In this document: positions 28,047-37,840 of the stretch, in pieces
Layout of the letters: each line of letters opens with the position of its first letter
Numbering within the stretch: the first letter of the stretch is position 1
Position numbers and translations under genes: made by a program
From: Duganella radicis
Lineage (GTDB): Bacteria > Pseudomonadota > Gammaproteobacteria > Burkholderiales > Burkholderiaceae_D
Length of the DNA: 64,000 nucleotides
NCBI RefSeq assembly: GCF_009720825.1
Contig: NZ_WNKY01000016.1
Span: 1-64,000 of the forward strand
Direction of reading: 5' to 3'
The notes under the pieces: generated by a model
Told to the model about the DNA's origin: nothing
The model's input: the letters and a program-made list of their open reading frames with translations, nothing else
Database searches by the model: none

Positions 28047-29603
28047 CTATTTGCCGCTGGAGCGGTAGCCGATGCGGAAACCGCCCCAGTGCTTGCCGTT
28101 CACATAAATCGGCGCCGACAAATCGTGCATCACCTCGCCGGTATCGCGCTTGTAGGTCTGGAGCAGGAACGGCTTGGTGTTGGAGCCGCAGCGCTTGCCG
28201 GTGCGGTCGCTGAAAATCCGCTTGGTGCGGTTGTTGACGATGTCGACGTCGTAGTTCCCGGTCAGCGGCTGGGAAAACTTCTTGTTGTGGGTGGGGAAAT
28301 AGCCGTTGTTATCCACAGCACCGGCGTAGGCCAGCTGCGGCATGGCTTGCAGCAAGCCTTCCTGCAAGGGCGGCAGCACGCGGTCGGTGAAATCGTCGAA
28401 GCGGGTTTTGTGCTTGGGCGGATCGGTATTCGGAATCGGCGTGTAGTGGCGGTCCCACAGGGCCTCGTTGCTGATCTTGCCGCTGGCGATGGCCTGCTCG
28501 AAAATCTTGCCCACTTCCGCCGCCGCGCGCTGCGCCGCCAGGCGGATTTCATCGTGCGAACTCTCGATATCCGACTCGCCCAGCGCGCCGGTAATGACTT
28601 CGGCCCGTTCCGCCAGCGCCATGGCCGAGCTGGCCGCGCGCGGCAATTCCTTCTCGGTGGACAGCAGGCTGTCGCGGATGCTGGCGATGGCGTGGGCGAT
28701 TTCCTCGGTGGTGACCACGTGCTCGCGCGACGCCCGCGCGATCTCGCCGATTTCCTCTTCCGACACGCCCGACGAGCGCTCGATATTGCCCAGCAAACCG
28801 TGCACGGTCTCCACATTGCCGGCCGCCTCGCTGACTTTCACCGCCAGCGAATTCATGCCGCTGGCCGCCTTTTCCGCCTGCTGGTTAATCTCGCGCACCA
28901 TGGTGCTGATTTCGTCGGTGGCTTCCTTGGTGCGCAGCGCCAGTTGGCGCACCTCGCTGGCGACCACGGCAAAACCGCGGCCCTGTTCGCCGGCGCGCGC
29001 CGCCTCGATGGCGGCATTCAGCGCCAGCAGGTTGGTGCGGGCCGAGATTTCACTGATGGCCTCGGTGAAGCCGTAGATTTTGCGCGAATTGGCTTGCAGC
29101 GCCGCCATCACGGCGGCGGCGGTCTGCGCGTCTTCGCGCGCGGTGCGGATGCGTTGCAGACCGCTGTCGGCCTCGGTGCGGCCGGCCACCGTTTCGCCGC
29201 GCACCTGGGCGGCGATTTTGGCGGCCCGTTCGGCATTGGCGGCGATGCGCTCGGTGGTGTCGGCGTTTTGCGCCGAGCTCTGGACGATGCCGCCGGCGGT
29301 GCTGACATCGAGTTCGATTTTCTTTTTGACCGAGTCGACAAAGTACGAGGTCTCGGCCGCGCCGATCATGATGGCGTCGATTTCCTCGCCCACGGTGTGG
29401 GCGAAGTGGCGCACGCCGCCCTGGTCACTGTCCTGGCGCGCCGCCCACCAGGCCACGGCCGCCCCGCCCAGCGCGGCCGGGATGGCCGCCGTCACCGGGC
29501 CGGCTCCCATCAGGTTGAACAAGTAGGCGAGGCAGGTACCGCCCGCCGTCGCCCCCAACATCCACAATCCACGTTGCACCAACTTATGCTGCAAAAGCTT
29601 CAT
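28047..29603 (-). CDS. Methyl-accepting chemotaxis protein with C-terminal sensor
   Basis: This is a 518-residue chemoreceptor. Two short hydrophobic segments (residues 12-55) lack a periplasmic domain between them. The signalling domain carries the conserved hairpin [20 protein letters not shown] at about residues 195-214. After the signalling coil (to about 370) comes a C-terminal domain ([33 protein letters not shown] and [14 protein letters not shown]) that looks like a Cache/PAS-type sensor. The sensor is thus likely cytoplasmic and placed after the output domain, unlike the Tsr layout. GGGGGAAAG precedes the ATG. Confidence 0.85.
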   Translation of the reverse strand: MKLLQHKLVQRGLWMLGATAGGTCLAYLFNLMGAGPVTAAIPAALGGAAVAWWAARQDSDQGGVRHFAHTVGEEIDAIMIGAAETSYFVDSVKKKIELDVSTAGGIVQSSAQNADTTERIAANAERAAKIAAQVRGETVAGRTEADSGLQRIRTAREDAQTAAAVMAALQANSRKIYGFTEAISEISARTNLLALNAAIEAARAGEQGRGFAVVASEVRQLALRTKEATDEISTMVREINQQAEKAASGMNSLAVKVSEAAGNVETVHGLLGNIERSSGVSEEEIGEIARASREHVVTTEEIAHAIASIRDSLLSTEKELPRAASSAMALAERAEVITGALGESDIESSHDEIRLAAQRAAAEVGKIFEQAIASGKISNEALWDRHYTPIPNTDPPKHKTRFDDFTDRVLPPLQEGLLQAMPQLAYAGAVDNNGYFPTHNKKFSQPLTGNYDVDIVNNRTKRIFSDRTGKRCGSNTKPFLLQTYKRDTGEVMHDLSAPIYVNGKHWGGFRIGYRSSGK

Positions 29604-29662
29604 CTTTCCCCCGTCTTCACAACCGGCGCCATGGGCGGCGTAACTAAATTATTTCTGTGATG

Positions 29663-30118
29663 CTATTTTATGGGCAACTTGGTGGTATTCTTCACTTCTT
29701 CCATGACTGCGTAGGTGTGGGTTTCGCGCACGCCTTTTTGCAGCAGGGTTTTGCCCAGGAATTCGCGGTAGGCGGCCATGTCCTTGACGCGCGCTTTGAC
29801 CAGGTAGTCGAAGCCGCCGGCAACCATGTGGCATTCCAGCACTTCCGGAATCACCTGGACGCTGTGTTTGAAGGCGTCGAACACTTCGGGGGTGGTGCGA
29901 TCGAGCACAACCTCGATAAAGACGAGCAGGGACACGTCGAGCAGCTGCGGGTTCAGTTGCGCGGTGTAACCCATGATATACCCGGACTCGTGCAGCTTGC
30001 GCACGCGCTCCAGGCAGGCGGCGGGCGACAGGTTCACCCGCGCGGCCAGCTCCACGTTGGAGATACGGCCGTCGCTCTGCAATTCCATCAAGATTTTTTT
30101 GCTGATCTTGTCTAACAT
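29663..30118 (-). CDS. Lrp-family regulator, PutR-like, divergent from putA
   Basis: This 151-residue Lrp protein starts MLDKISKKILMELQSDGRIS. The HTH is in VELAARVNLSPAACLERVRK and the RAM domain contains ECHMVAGGFDYLVKARVKDM. I chose ATG 30118 by family alignment; a longer frame from 30163 adds unrelated residues. It diverges from putA across 212 bp, and this PutA has no DNA-binding domain. In alphaproteobacteria an Lrp-type PutR activates putA in response to proline; the same role is inferred here. Confidence 0.88.
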   Translation of the reverse strand: MLDKISKKILMELQSDGRISNVELAARVNLSPAACLERVRKLHESGYIMGYTAQLNPQLLDVSLLVFIEVVLDRTTPEVFDAFKHSVQVIPEVLECHMVAGGFDYLVKARVKDMAAYREFLGKTLLQKGVRETHTYAVMEEVKNTTKLPIK

Positions 30119-30253
30119 TTCCGGGAACTCCCAAATAAATATTATTTGGTTAAATTGTCTCACTAAAAACTATCTATTGCTAGTCCCCCGTAATATCAGA
30201 ATTAATCCGGAAGAAATCCCTCTACAATCGAATCATTAGCAGTTCACTGAAAT

Positions 30254-30289
30254 CACGCCTCGCCAGCCTTGCTGGCCGGGCGTGTTTTT
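30254..30289 (+). terminator. Terminator-like hairpin in the putA leader
   Basis: A two-part stem (CACGCC with GGCGTG outside, GCCAGC with GCTGGC inside, CTT loop) is followed by TTTTT. It lies between a TACAAT -10 candidate (30223-30228) and the putA ATG, 41 bp before it. No plus-strand gene upstream needs a terminator because the Lrp gene runs the other way. The segment GCCGG in the stem could instead pair with CCGGC at 30299-30303. Attenuation of putA is therefore possible but unproven. Confidence 0.5.
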
Positions 30290-30330
30290 GTAGGTGGACC
30301 GGCTCAAAAAATTTCGATTGAGAGTACTCC

Positions 30331-33300
30331 ATGCAAGCAGCAACCACCTCCGGTTTCACCCCGTTCGCCGCCCTGCGCGCCGAAGTCCTGCGCGACCCGA
30401 TTCCCCTGCGCGCAGCAGTCACGGCAGCCTATCGCAAAGACGAAGTCAGCGCCGTCCAGTGGCTGCTCGGCCAGCTGAAAAACCACGACGACGCCAGCAT
30501 CCAGCAAGCCCAGCAACTGGCCCATAAACTGGTCAGCTCGGTGCGCGCGGAACGCACCCGCGCCTCCGGCGTGGATGCCCTGATGCACGAGTTTTCGCTG
30601 TCCTCGGATGAGGGTGTGGCGCTGATGTGCCTGGCTGAAGCACTGTTGCGTATTCCCGACAACGCCACCGCCGACCGCCTGATCGCGGACAAAATCAGCA
30701 AAGGCGACTGGCGCAAGCACCTGGGCGAATCGCCGTCGCTGTTCGTCAACGCCGCCACCTGGGGCCTGCTGATCACCGGCAAGCTGGTGTCGACCAGCAG
30801 CGAAACCGGGCTCGGCTCGGCGCTGACCAAGCTGATTTCCAAGGGCGGCGAGCCGCTGATCCGCAAGGGCGTGGACCTGGCCATGCGCATGCTGGGCAAC
30901 CAGTTCGTCACCGGCCAGACCATCGACGAGGCGATCAAGAACGGCCAGGCCAACGAGGCGCGCGGCTACCGCTATTCCTACGACATGCTGGGCGAGGCGG
31001 CGCTGACCGAGGCGGACGCCAAAAATTATTACGCTTCCTACGAAACCGCCATCCATGCGATCGGCAAGGCCTCGAACGGCCGCGGCATCCGCAACGGCCC
31101 GGGCATTTCGGTGAAGCTGTCGGCGCTGCACCCGCGCTACAGCCGCGCCCAGCGCGCGCGCGTGATGGAACAACTGCTGCCGCGCGTGCGCCAGCTGGTG
31201 CTGCTGGCCAAGCACTACAACATCGGCCTCAACATCGACGCCGAAGAGGCCGACCGCCTGGAACTGTCGCTGGACCTGATGGAAGCGCTGGCGCTCGACC
31301 AGGAACTGGCCGGTTTCGAGGGCATCGGCTTCGTGGTGCAGGCTTACCAGAAACGCTGCCCGTTCGTGATCGATTACCTGATCGACCTGGCCCGGCGCAG
31401 CGGCCGCAAATTCATGGTGCGCCTGGTGAAGGGCGCTTACTGGGATGCGGAAATCAAGCGCGCCCAGGTGGACGGCATGAGCGGCTACCCGGTCTACACC
31501 CGCAAGGTCTACACCGACGTGTCCTACCTGGTGTGCGCGCAGAAACTGCTCGGTGCACAAGGCCTGATTTATCCCCAGTTTGCCACCCACAACGCGCAAA
31601 CCCTGTCGACCATCTACACCTGGGCCAAGCGCGACGGCGTCACCGACTATGAATTCCAGTGCCTGCACGGCATGGGCGAATCGCTGTACGACCAGGTGGT
31701 GGGCAAGGACAATCTCGACAAGGCGTGCCGCATCTACGCCCCGGTCGGCACCCATGAAACGCTGCTGGCCTATCTGGTGCGCCGCCTGCTGGAAAATGGC
31801 GCCAACTCCTCGTTCGTGAACCAGATCGTCGACGAGGCGATTCCGATCGACTCGCTGCTGCGCGATCCGGTCGCCGCCGCGCGCGAACAAGGCGGTCAGC
31901 CGCATCCGGGCATCGCCCTGCCGCTGGACATGTTCGGCGCCGAGCGCAAAAACTCGGCCGGTTTCGATCTGGCCAATGAAAACGTGCTGCGCGAAATCGC
32001 CGACGCGCTGGCCGCGCCGCGCCGCTGGCACGCCGCGCCGCTGCTGGCCGGCGAAATCAGCGTCGGCCAGCCGGTGCAGAACGTCACCAACCCGGCGCAG
32101 CGCAGCGACATCGTCGGCCAGCTGGTGGAAGCCACCGCCACCGACGTCGAAACCGCGCTCATCAGCGCCAGCAACTTCGCCATGGACTGGCAAACCACCG
32201 AGCCATCGGTGCGTGCCGCCGCCTTGGCCAAGGCCGCCGACCTGTTCGAAGCCAACGCCATGGAGCTGATGACCCTGGCCATCCGCGAAGCCGGCAAATC
32301 GCTGCCAAACGCGATTGCCGAAATCCGCGAAGCGGTCGACTTCCTGCGTTACTACGCGGCCGAAGTGAACGGCGCCACCAACACGCTGGCGCTGGGTCCG
32401 GTAACGTGCATCAGCCCGTGGAACTTCCCGCTGGCGATCTTCACCGGTCAGGTGGCGGCATCGCTGGCGGCCGGCAACGTGGTGCTGGCCAAGCCGGCCG
32501 AGCAAACCCCGCTGATCGCGCACCGCGCGGTCGAGCTGCTGCATCAAGCCGGCATCCCGCGCGCCGCGCTGCAATTCCTGCCGGGCCGCGGCGAAGTGGT
32601 GGGCGCGGCACTGACCGCCGACAGCCGGGTGAAAGGCGTGATCTTCACCGGCTCGACCGAAGTGGCACAGCTGATCAACCGCACCCTGGCCAAGCGCGCC
32701 GTGGCGGAAAACGCCGACATCCCGCTGATCGCCGAGACCGGCGGCCAGAACGCCATGATCGTCGACTCATCGGCGCTGCCGGAGCAAGTGGTGCAGGATG
32801 CGATTTCGTCGGCCTTCGACAGCGCCGGCCAGCGCTGCTCGGCGCTGCGCGTGCTGTTCCTGCAAGAAGATATCGCCGACAAGACCATCAAAATGCTGAA
32901 AGGCGCGATGCTGGAACTGAACGTCGGCACGCCGGACCGCCTGGTGACCGACATCGGCCCGGTGATCGACGCCGAAGCGCAGCAAAACCTGCTGGCCCAC
33001 ATCAGCAAGCTGAAAGCGACGGCGGTCGATTACTTCTCCCTGGATCTGCCTTCGGGCGTGACCGGCGCCGGCACCTTCGTGCCGCCAACCGTGCTGGAAA
33101 TCCGCTCGCTGAGCGAGCTGACGCAGGAAGTGTTTGGCCCGGTGATGCACGTGATCCGCTACAAGCGCGCCGACCTGCCGAAAGTGGTGGAGCAAATCAA
33201 TGCCAGCGGCTTCGGCCTCACCCTGGGCGTGCATTCGCGCATCGATGAAACCATCGACTACATCAGCAGCAGCGCCCACGTCGGCAACATCTACATCAAC

Positions 33301-33984
33301 CGCAACATCGTGGGCGCGGTGGTGGGTGTGCAGCCGTTCGGCGGCGAAGGCAAATCCGGGACCGGACCGAAAGCCGGCGGCCCGCTGTACCTGAAACGCC
33401 TGCAACGCGGCGCCGCGACTTCGCCGGCGCACGCACGCCAGCCCACGCCGGCGCTGGATGCGCTGGCGGCCTGGTCGAAAATGCATGGCCACGAACGCAT
33501 CGCCGGCCTGGCCGAGCAGTACAACCGCGTCACCATGCTGGGCAGCGTGACCACGCTGCCAGGCCCAACCGGCGAGCGCAACACGCTGGCGCTGGTGGCC
33601 CGTGGCGCCATCGTGTGCGCGGCCGGCACCTTGCAAGGCTTGCTGAACCAGCTGGCGGCGGTACTGGCGACCGGCAATACCGCGCTGGTGACGGGTGCGG
33701 CGGCCAGTCTGCTGCCACCGGACCTGCCAGCGGCCGTGAAAGACCGCATCCAGACCGTTTCGAGCCTGGAAAACTGCGACTTCCAGATCGCGCTGGTGGA
33801 ATCGATGCTGGCGGCCAGCCTGCACGCACCATTAGCGGCCCGTAACGGCGCGCTGGTGGGCCTGATCAGCACTAACGAGGAGGCTGCCATCCCCCTGTGG
33901 CGTTTGCTCGCTGAGCGCGCTCTGTGCGTGAATACGACGGCGGCAGGGGGCAATGCCAGCCTGATGACGCTGCAAGCGTCGTAA
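30331..33984 (+). CDS. putA: Bifunctional proline dehydrogenase / P5C dehydrogenase (type B PutA)
   Basis: This 1217-residue enzyme oxidises proline to glutamate. The PRODH barrel lies at about 150-450 (VKLSALHPRYSRAQ, NIDAEEADRLELSLDLMEAL, FVVQAYQKR) and binds FAD. The NAD-dependent P5C dehydrogenase spans about 530-1000 with catalytic Cys836 in SAGQRCSALRV and IAETGGQNAMIVD. A C-terminal extension follows the ALDH part. It lacks the N-terminal ribbon-helix-helix of E. coli PutA, hence type B without self-repression. Regulation is likely by the divergent Lrp protein and possibly by the leader hairpin. Confidence 0.96.
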   Translation: MQAATTSGFTPFAALRAEVLRDPIPLRAAVTAAYRKDEVSAVQWLLGQLKNHDDASIQQAQQLAHKLVSSVRAERTRASGVDALMHEFSLSSDEGVALMCLAEALLRIPDNATADRLIADKISKGDWRKHLGESPSLFVNAATWGLLITGKLVSTSSETGLGSALTKLISKGGEPLIRKGVDLAMRMLGNQFVTGQTIDEAIKNGQANEARGYRYSYDMLGEAALTEADAKNYYASYETAIHAIGKASNGRGIRNGPGISVKLSALHPRYSRAQRARVMEQLLPRVRQLVLLAKHYNIGLNIDAEEADRLELSLDLMEALALDQELAGFEGIGFVVQAYQKRCPFVIDYLIDLARRSGRKFMVRLVKGAYWDAEIKRAQVDGMSGYPVYTRKVYTDVSYLVCAQKLLGAQGLIYPQFATHNAQTLSTIYTWAKRDGVTDYEFQCLHGMGESLYDQVVGKDNLDKACRIYAPVGTHETLLAYLVRRLLENGANSSFVNQIVDEAIPIDSLLRDPVAAAREQGGQPHPGIALPLDMFGAERKNSAGFDLANENVLREIADALAAPRRWHAAPLLAGEISVGQPVQNVTNPAQRSDIVGQLVEATATDVETALISASNFAMDWQTTEPSVRAAALAKAADLFEANAMELMTLAIREAGKSLPNAIAEIREAVDFLRYYAAEVNGATNTLALGPVTCISPWNFPLAIFTGQVAASLAAGNVVLAKPAEQTPLIAHRAVELLHQAGIPRAALQFLPGRGEVVGAALTADSRVKGVIFTGSTEVAQLINRTLAKRAVAENADIPLIAETGGQNAMIVDSSALPEQVVQDAISSAFDSAGQRCSALRVLFLQEDIADKTIKMLKGAMLELNVGTPDRLVTDIGPVIDAEAQQNLLAHISKLKATAVDYFSLDLPSGVTGAGTFVPPTVLEIRSLSELTQEVFGPVMHVIRYKRADLPKVVEQINASGFGLTLGVHSRIDETIDYISSSAHVGNIYINRNIVGAVVGVQPFGGEGKSGTGPKAGGPLYLKRLQRGAATSPAHARQPTPALDALAAWSKMHGHERIAGLAEQYNRVTMLGSVTTLPGPTGERNTLALVARGAIVCAAGTLQGLLNQLAAVLATGNTALVTGAAASLLPPDLPAAVKDRIQTVSSLENCDFQIALVESMLAASLHAPLAARNGALVGLISTNEEAAIPLWRLLAERALCVNTTAAGGNASLMTLQAS

Positions 33985-33991
33985 AAAGCGC

Positions 33992-34018
33992 AAAAAGCCG
34001 GGTTCGCCCGGCTTTTTT
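33992..34018 (+). terminator. Rho-independent terminator of putA
   Basis: A stem of AAAAGCCGGG with CCCGGCTTTT, a TTCG tetraloop and a T6 tail lies 8 bp after the putA stop. Confidence 0.9.
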
Positions 34019-34022
34019 CGAC

Positions 34023-34082
34023 CCGGGGTCAGTTCTTGAATTCACGCACGAGCTCGTGTGCGATTGCAAGAACTGACCCCGG
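34023..34082. repeat. Large inverted repeat with GGGGTCAGTTCTTG arms
   Basis: Perfect 16-bp arms CCGGGGTCAGTTCTTG (34023-34038) and CAAGAACTGACCCCGG (34067-34082) enclose 28 bp that include the palindrome CACGAGCTCGTG. A T7 run follows. GGGGTCAG...CTGACCCC hairpins recur in betaproteobacterial genomes and resemble REP elements moved by RAYT-type transposases; no transposase gene is present here. It may also act as a second terminator between putA and the convergent nucleosidase gene. Confidence 0.7.
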
Positions 34083-34087
34083 TTTTT

Positions 34088-34774
34088 TTATGCTTTGCAG
34101 AAGTTGTGGATTACATCGAAGGCGTAGCGCGAGGCTACGGTTTTGATGAAGTGCATGAAATCGACAGCGGCATCGTCGTTGGCGTTGTCCGAGATGGTCC
34201 GGATCACGGCAAATGGAATGCCCAGCTCGAAACACACTTGCGCCACCGCTGCGCCTTCCATTTCCACAGCCAATAAATCGGGCAAATCAGCTTTCATGGC
34301 CTGAATTTGCGTCAATTTGCCTATAAATTGATCACCGCTGGCGATCAAGCCGCGATGCACGCGCGTCACTTGCCGAGCAGCGCCAGCCAATCTTTCCGTC
34401 AAAGCGACGTCGGTCGCGAAGCTGGACAGCCCGGTCAGGGGAATTTCAAACCTTGGAAACAACGGGCTGGCATCAAAGTCGTGCTGGATCAGCGTGTCCG
34501 CGACCACAATATCGCCTACGTTGACGTTTTTATCCCCGCTGCCGGCCACGCCGGTAAAAATTATGTGGGTAACTCCGAACTTCTCCACAAGGATTGCGGC
34601 TGTCATTGCCGCGGCAACCTTGCCTATACGCGATAAAACGCACACAGCGTCGATTTCCCAGAGTTTTCCGGTCGTGTACTCCCTCATGCCGTAAAAGTGC
34701 CTGGAAGGGCTCTGAAGGGCTTCCAGTAACCCATGCTGTTCTTCAGCCAACGCGCTGATGATCCCTAGACGCAT
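34088..34774 (-). CDS. mtnN: 5'-methylthioadenosine/S-adenosylhomocysteine nucleosidase
   Basis: This 228-residue nucleosidase cleaves adenine from MTA and SAH, recycling methionine and relieving SAM-product inhibition. Visible motifs are IISALAEEQ, FTGVAGS, the substrate Glu in VEMEGAAVAQVC and the catalytic Asp in RTISDNAND. The SAH branch can feed autoinducer-2 precursors, but no luxS is visible. Its 3' end faces the large inverted repeat. Confidence 0.93.
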   Translation of the reverse strand: MRLGIISALAEEQHGLLEALQSPSRHFYGMREYTTGKLWEIDAVCVLSRIGKVAAAMTAAILVEKFGVTHIIFTGVAGSGDKNVNVGDIVVADTLIQHDFDASPLFPRFEIPLTGLSSFATDVALTERLAGAARQVTRVHRGLIASGDQFIGKLTQIQAMKADLPDLLAVEMEGAAVAQVCFELGIPFAVIRTISDNANDDAAVDFMHFIKTVASRYAFDVIHNFCKA

Positions 34775-34835
34775 GTTTTTTCCTCAAAAAAGCGCATTTT
34801 AAGGTCGCTGGCGTTCGAAGTTCGCGGTTTTAGTT

Positions 34836-35056
34836 GTTTACAAAAGGTTTATATAAAAATAGTGGTAATAGTAAACGTGCGCATAGCTGTGGATAACTTA
34901 TGTATACCCATATGAATCATCTGTTTACAACGTAAACAACCTGCTGAATAAGCGCTGTATCAGTTCAGGAACAATTTTTGGATAAAATGCCGGGCTGTGG
35001 TTAAAAGTGATGCTTAGCCACAAATCGTCCTGTGGATATCCAGCAGGTTATTCACA
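34836..35056. promoter_or_regulatory. DnaA-box module R1, paralogous to R2
   Basis: The order is GTTTAC (34836), ATATAAAAATAGTGGTA (34851-34867), GTAAAC (34871), TGTGGATAA (34888), GTTTAC (34923), GTAAAC (34932), CTGAATAAGCG (34944), TTTTTGGATAAAA (34975), TGTGGATAT (35031) and TTATTCACA (35048-35056). R2 has the same list in the same order with near-identical offsets. It fills the gap between mtnN and the c-di-GMP gene; the last box covers that gene's stop codon. Confidence 0.65.
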
Positions 35057-37796
35057 GGTGAGCCTGTTTTTGTAGCTGTTTTTCCAATTCTTCGCCGGAA
35101 ATTGGCTTTGAGAATAGGTATCCCTGCCCCAAATCACATCCTGCCGCTGTCAAAGCGGACAGCTGTTGCGGCGTTTCTATGCCCTCGGCGATGACTTTGA
35201 TGCCGAGTTTGTGCGCCATGGCGATAATTGCCTCGCAAATCAGCATGCCATCCGCCCCCTGGTGCACAAAAGCCGGGTCGATCTTGATGTAATCGATGCC
35301 GAAACGCTTCAAAAACGCCACCGAGCAGTGGCCAGAGCCAAAATCGTCCAGTGAAAGCTGCATGTGGGCATGCTGGAAAGCCAAAACGTGATCGGAATTG
35401 GCGTTGGCCGTCTCCAGCAGCAGACTTTCCGTAACTTCGATGATGATGCTGCGCGGATTCAGCTCCAATTCTTGCAGAAAATCCAGCCATTGCTGGTAGT
35501 TGCTGTCGCAGTCACGGAACTGCCAGGTGGATTTGTTCACGCTGATCCGGAAGGTTGGCGTGCCGAGTGCCTGTAATTTCCGCACTTCCCGCGCCGCCTG
35601 ACGGAACACCCAATCGCCGATGCCGACTATCACGCCGCTGCTTTCCGCCGAGCCGATAAATTCGGCCGGGTTCATCAATCCGCGCACCGGATGTTGCCAG
35701 CGCACCAGCGCTTCCGCCTTGACGATGGCGCCGTTCGACAAATCGATAATCGGCTGGAACAGGATGCGCAATTGTTCGCGCTCCACGGCTTCGCGCAATT
35801 CACTCACCAGCGTCATGCGCTCCCGGCTGGCTTCCTGCATGAACGGCGCGAAGTAATTGAAGCGGTTTCGCCCTTGCTGCTTGGCCGCGTACATGGCTTG
35901 GTCGGCGTTTTTGATTAAGCATTCCGCATCCTTGCCGTCTTCCGGGTACAAGGTGATGCCGATGCTGCTGGAAATATGGGCAACTTGTTTGTCCACCCCG
36001 TCGCCCAGCTGAAAGGGCGTGCTCATCTGCTTGAGAATTTCCTGGGCTGTCCGCACCACGTCGCCGGCATTGCGCAGCTCGCTGATGATGACGGTGAATT
36101 CATCGCCGCCCAGCCGGGCCACGGTATCGGTGCTGCGTACCGAGCGCGACAGGCGCGTGGCCACTTCCTTGAGCAACATGTCGCCCTTGTCATGGCCCAG
36201 GGTGTCGTTGACTTCCTTGAAGTGGTCGAGGTCGACGAACACCAGCGCCATCGGCAGGTGGGAGCGGTCAGTCTTCTTCATTTCCTGGCGAAGATGCTCA
36301 TGGAACATGCGCCGGTTGGGCAAGCCGGTGAGGGCGTCGAAGTTGGCCTGGCGCCAGATCAAATCTTCGGATTCCTTCTTTTTCGTGATATCGCTGAGCA
36401 AAGCGACGTAGCGGAAGGGATTTCCCTGCTCATCGTAGACGGTGTTGACCAGCATTGAGACCAGATACTCTTCGCCGTCCTTGTTTTGTTGCCACAATTC
36501 GCCTTTCCAGTAGCCGGTGTTGATGATGCAATCGAACATGCGGGTAAAAAACTCCTGATCATCGCGGCCTGAAGCAAGCTCATACGTACGATGGCCGACC
36601 AGTTCTTTTTCCGTATAGCCGCTGAGAATGGAAAAGGCCGGATTGACGGTCAGGATTTTTCCGTCGGCGTCGCTGACCATCATGGCGTCGCCGCTGTTCT
36701 GGAACAGCAGCGCGGCCAGTTTCATCGATTCTTCGTTTTTTCTGCGTTCTTCCTCGTTGGCCAGCAGCTGAACTTCCATCTCGCGGCTGGCGGTGTACAA
36801 AGTGCGGTAGCGCTGCTCGCGTTCCTCCTGGCGGGTGTACGTACGCAGCGAAAAATGGCCGGCGCCCAGCATCAGCAGCAGCAAAACGGCCAGTCCGGCG
36901 CCGGCGGTCAGGTAGTTTTGTTGCTGCAAACGGGTCGATTCGGTGTCGTTACTGCCAACCACAATAATCAGCGGCAAGCCATCGATCATGCGATAGCTGA
37001 AAATCCGCGACAAATTATCGATGATGCTGACCACCTTGTAGGTGCCGGAACTGGCGCGGCGGATGTTGTCGAACAAAGCGGTAGCGCCAAGATCTCGCGC
37101 AAATGCCTCCTGAAAATTTGGCACGCGGGCAATGATTTTGCCGCCGCCGTGCACCAGCGTGATCGAAATGTCGGAATTGAAGCGCGAGTTTTCGAAGACT
37201 TTGACGTAGCGTTCGACATTCAGAGGCGCGACCACCACGCCAAGGAACTCGCCTTTGGCAGTTTCCACCCGGCGACTGAGGAAAAACAGCTTTTTCTTGC
37301 TGACTTTACCGATCGAGGGTTCGCCGATGAAGAGTTTTCCCTTGTTCGCCTCGTCGAGATGGGCCTTGAAATAATCACGGTCGGCATAGGAGTTGCCGAC
37401 GATGTTGGTCGCGGTTGAGGTGGCGACGCCGTTGCCTTTGGCGTCAATGAAGGTGATCCAGTAATCGCTGTCAAAACTCGATCCGCGCGAGGAGAGCAGA
37501 TCCGCCATGGTCTCCGGTGAACGGCTTTGTTTGGCAGGCAGCACTTTGATGGCGTTGGCAAAGCCGATCAGCGATAAATCCACCGACTGAATCGAGTAAA
37601 TCACGTGCGCTTCCATCGCTTTCACGTAATGCTCGGTCTGGGACTGAACGGAAAGTTCGCGTTCGACGTAGGAAGTGTGGAACTGGCTGACAACAACGGC
37701 AATGGCAAGGGTTGCCATCAGCAAAAGGCCGGTGATCAAACGTCGCCGAAACCGCAAGTATGCAGGCGACCGGGGATTTTTGCGGTGTGAGGACAA
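35052..37796 (-). CDS. dCache-PAS-GGDEF-EAL cyclic-di-GMP enzyme
   Basis: This is a 914-residue membrane protein. TM1 is at about 14-36, a periplasmic dCache_1 sensor at about 45-295 (SRGSSFDSDYWITFIDAKGN, FFLSRRVETAKGEFLGVV), and TM2 at about 300-322. A PAS/PAC domain spans about 365-475 (ALLFQNSGDAMMVSDADGKI). GGDEF has its signature at 563-567 and an RxxD inhibitory site (RSTD, 554-557). EAL has EAL at 695-697 and DDFGSGH. Both catalytic sites look intact. The ligand of the Cache domain is unknown. It is framed by the paralogous modules R1 (3' side) and R2 (5' side), so R2 probably contains its promoter. Confidence 0.92.
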   Translation of the reverse strand: MSSHRKNPRSPAYLRFRRRLITGLLLMATLAIAVVVSQFHTSYVERELSVQSQTEHYVKAMEAHVIYSIQSVDLSLIGFANAIKVLPAKQSRSPETMADLLSSRGSSFDSDYWITFIDAKGNGVATSTATNIVGNSYADRDYFKAHLDEANKGKLFIGEPSIGKVSKKKLFFLSRRVETAKGEFLGVVVAPLNVERYVKVFENSRFNSDISITLVHGGGKIIARVPNFQEAFARDLGATALFDNIRRASSGTYKVVSIIDNLSRIFSYRMIDGLPLIIVVGSNDTESTRLQQQNYLTAGAGLAVLLLLMLGAGHFSLRTYTRQEEREQRYRTLYTASREMEVQLLANEEERRKNEESMKLAALLFQNSGDAMMVSDADGKILTVNPAFSILSGYTEKELVGHRTYELASGRDDQEFFTRMFDCIINTGYWKGELWQQNKDGEEYLVSMLVNTVYDEQGNPFRYVALLSDITKKKESEDLIWRQANFDALTGLPNRRMFHEHLRQEMKKTDRSHLPMALVFVDLDHFKEVNDTLGHDKGDMLLKEVATRLSRSVRSTDTVARLGGDEFTVIISELRNAGDVVRTAQEILKQMSTPFQLGDGVDKQVAHISSSIGITLYPEDGKDAECLIKNADQAMYAAKQQGRNRFNYFAPFMQEASRERMTLVSELREAVEREQLRILFQPIIDLSNGAIVKAEALVRWQHPVRGLMNPAEFIGSAESSGVIVGIGDWVFRQAAREVRKLQALGTPTFRISVNKSTWQFRDCDSNYQQWLDFLQELELNPRSIIIEVTESLLLETANANSDHVLAFQHAHMQLSLDDFGSGHCSVAFLKRFGIDYIKIDPAFVHQGADGMLICEAIIAMAHKLGIKVIAEGIETPQQLSALTAAGCDLGQGYLFSKPISGEELEKQLQKQAHL

Positions 37797-37840
37797 AACG
37801 GCTCCGGCAGAGGCTGTTTGTTTGCAAAGTCAGTATATCG

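Noticed and set aside
28309..28317. Isolated TTATCCACA in the chemoreceptor gene
   Set aside because: A single exact DnaA box is expected by chance in a window of this size.
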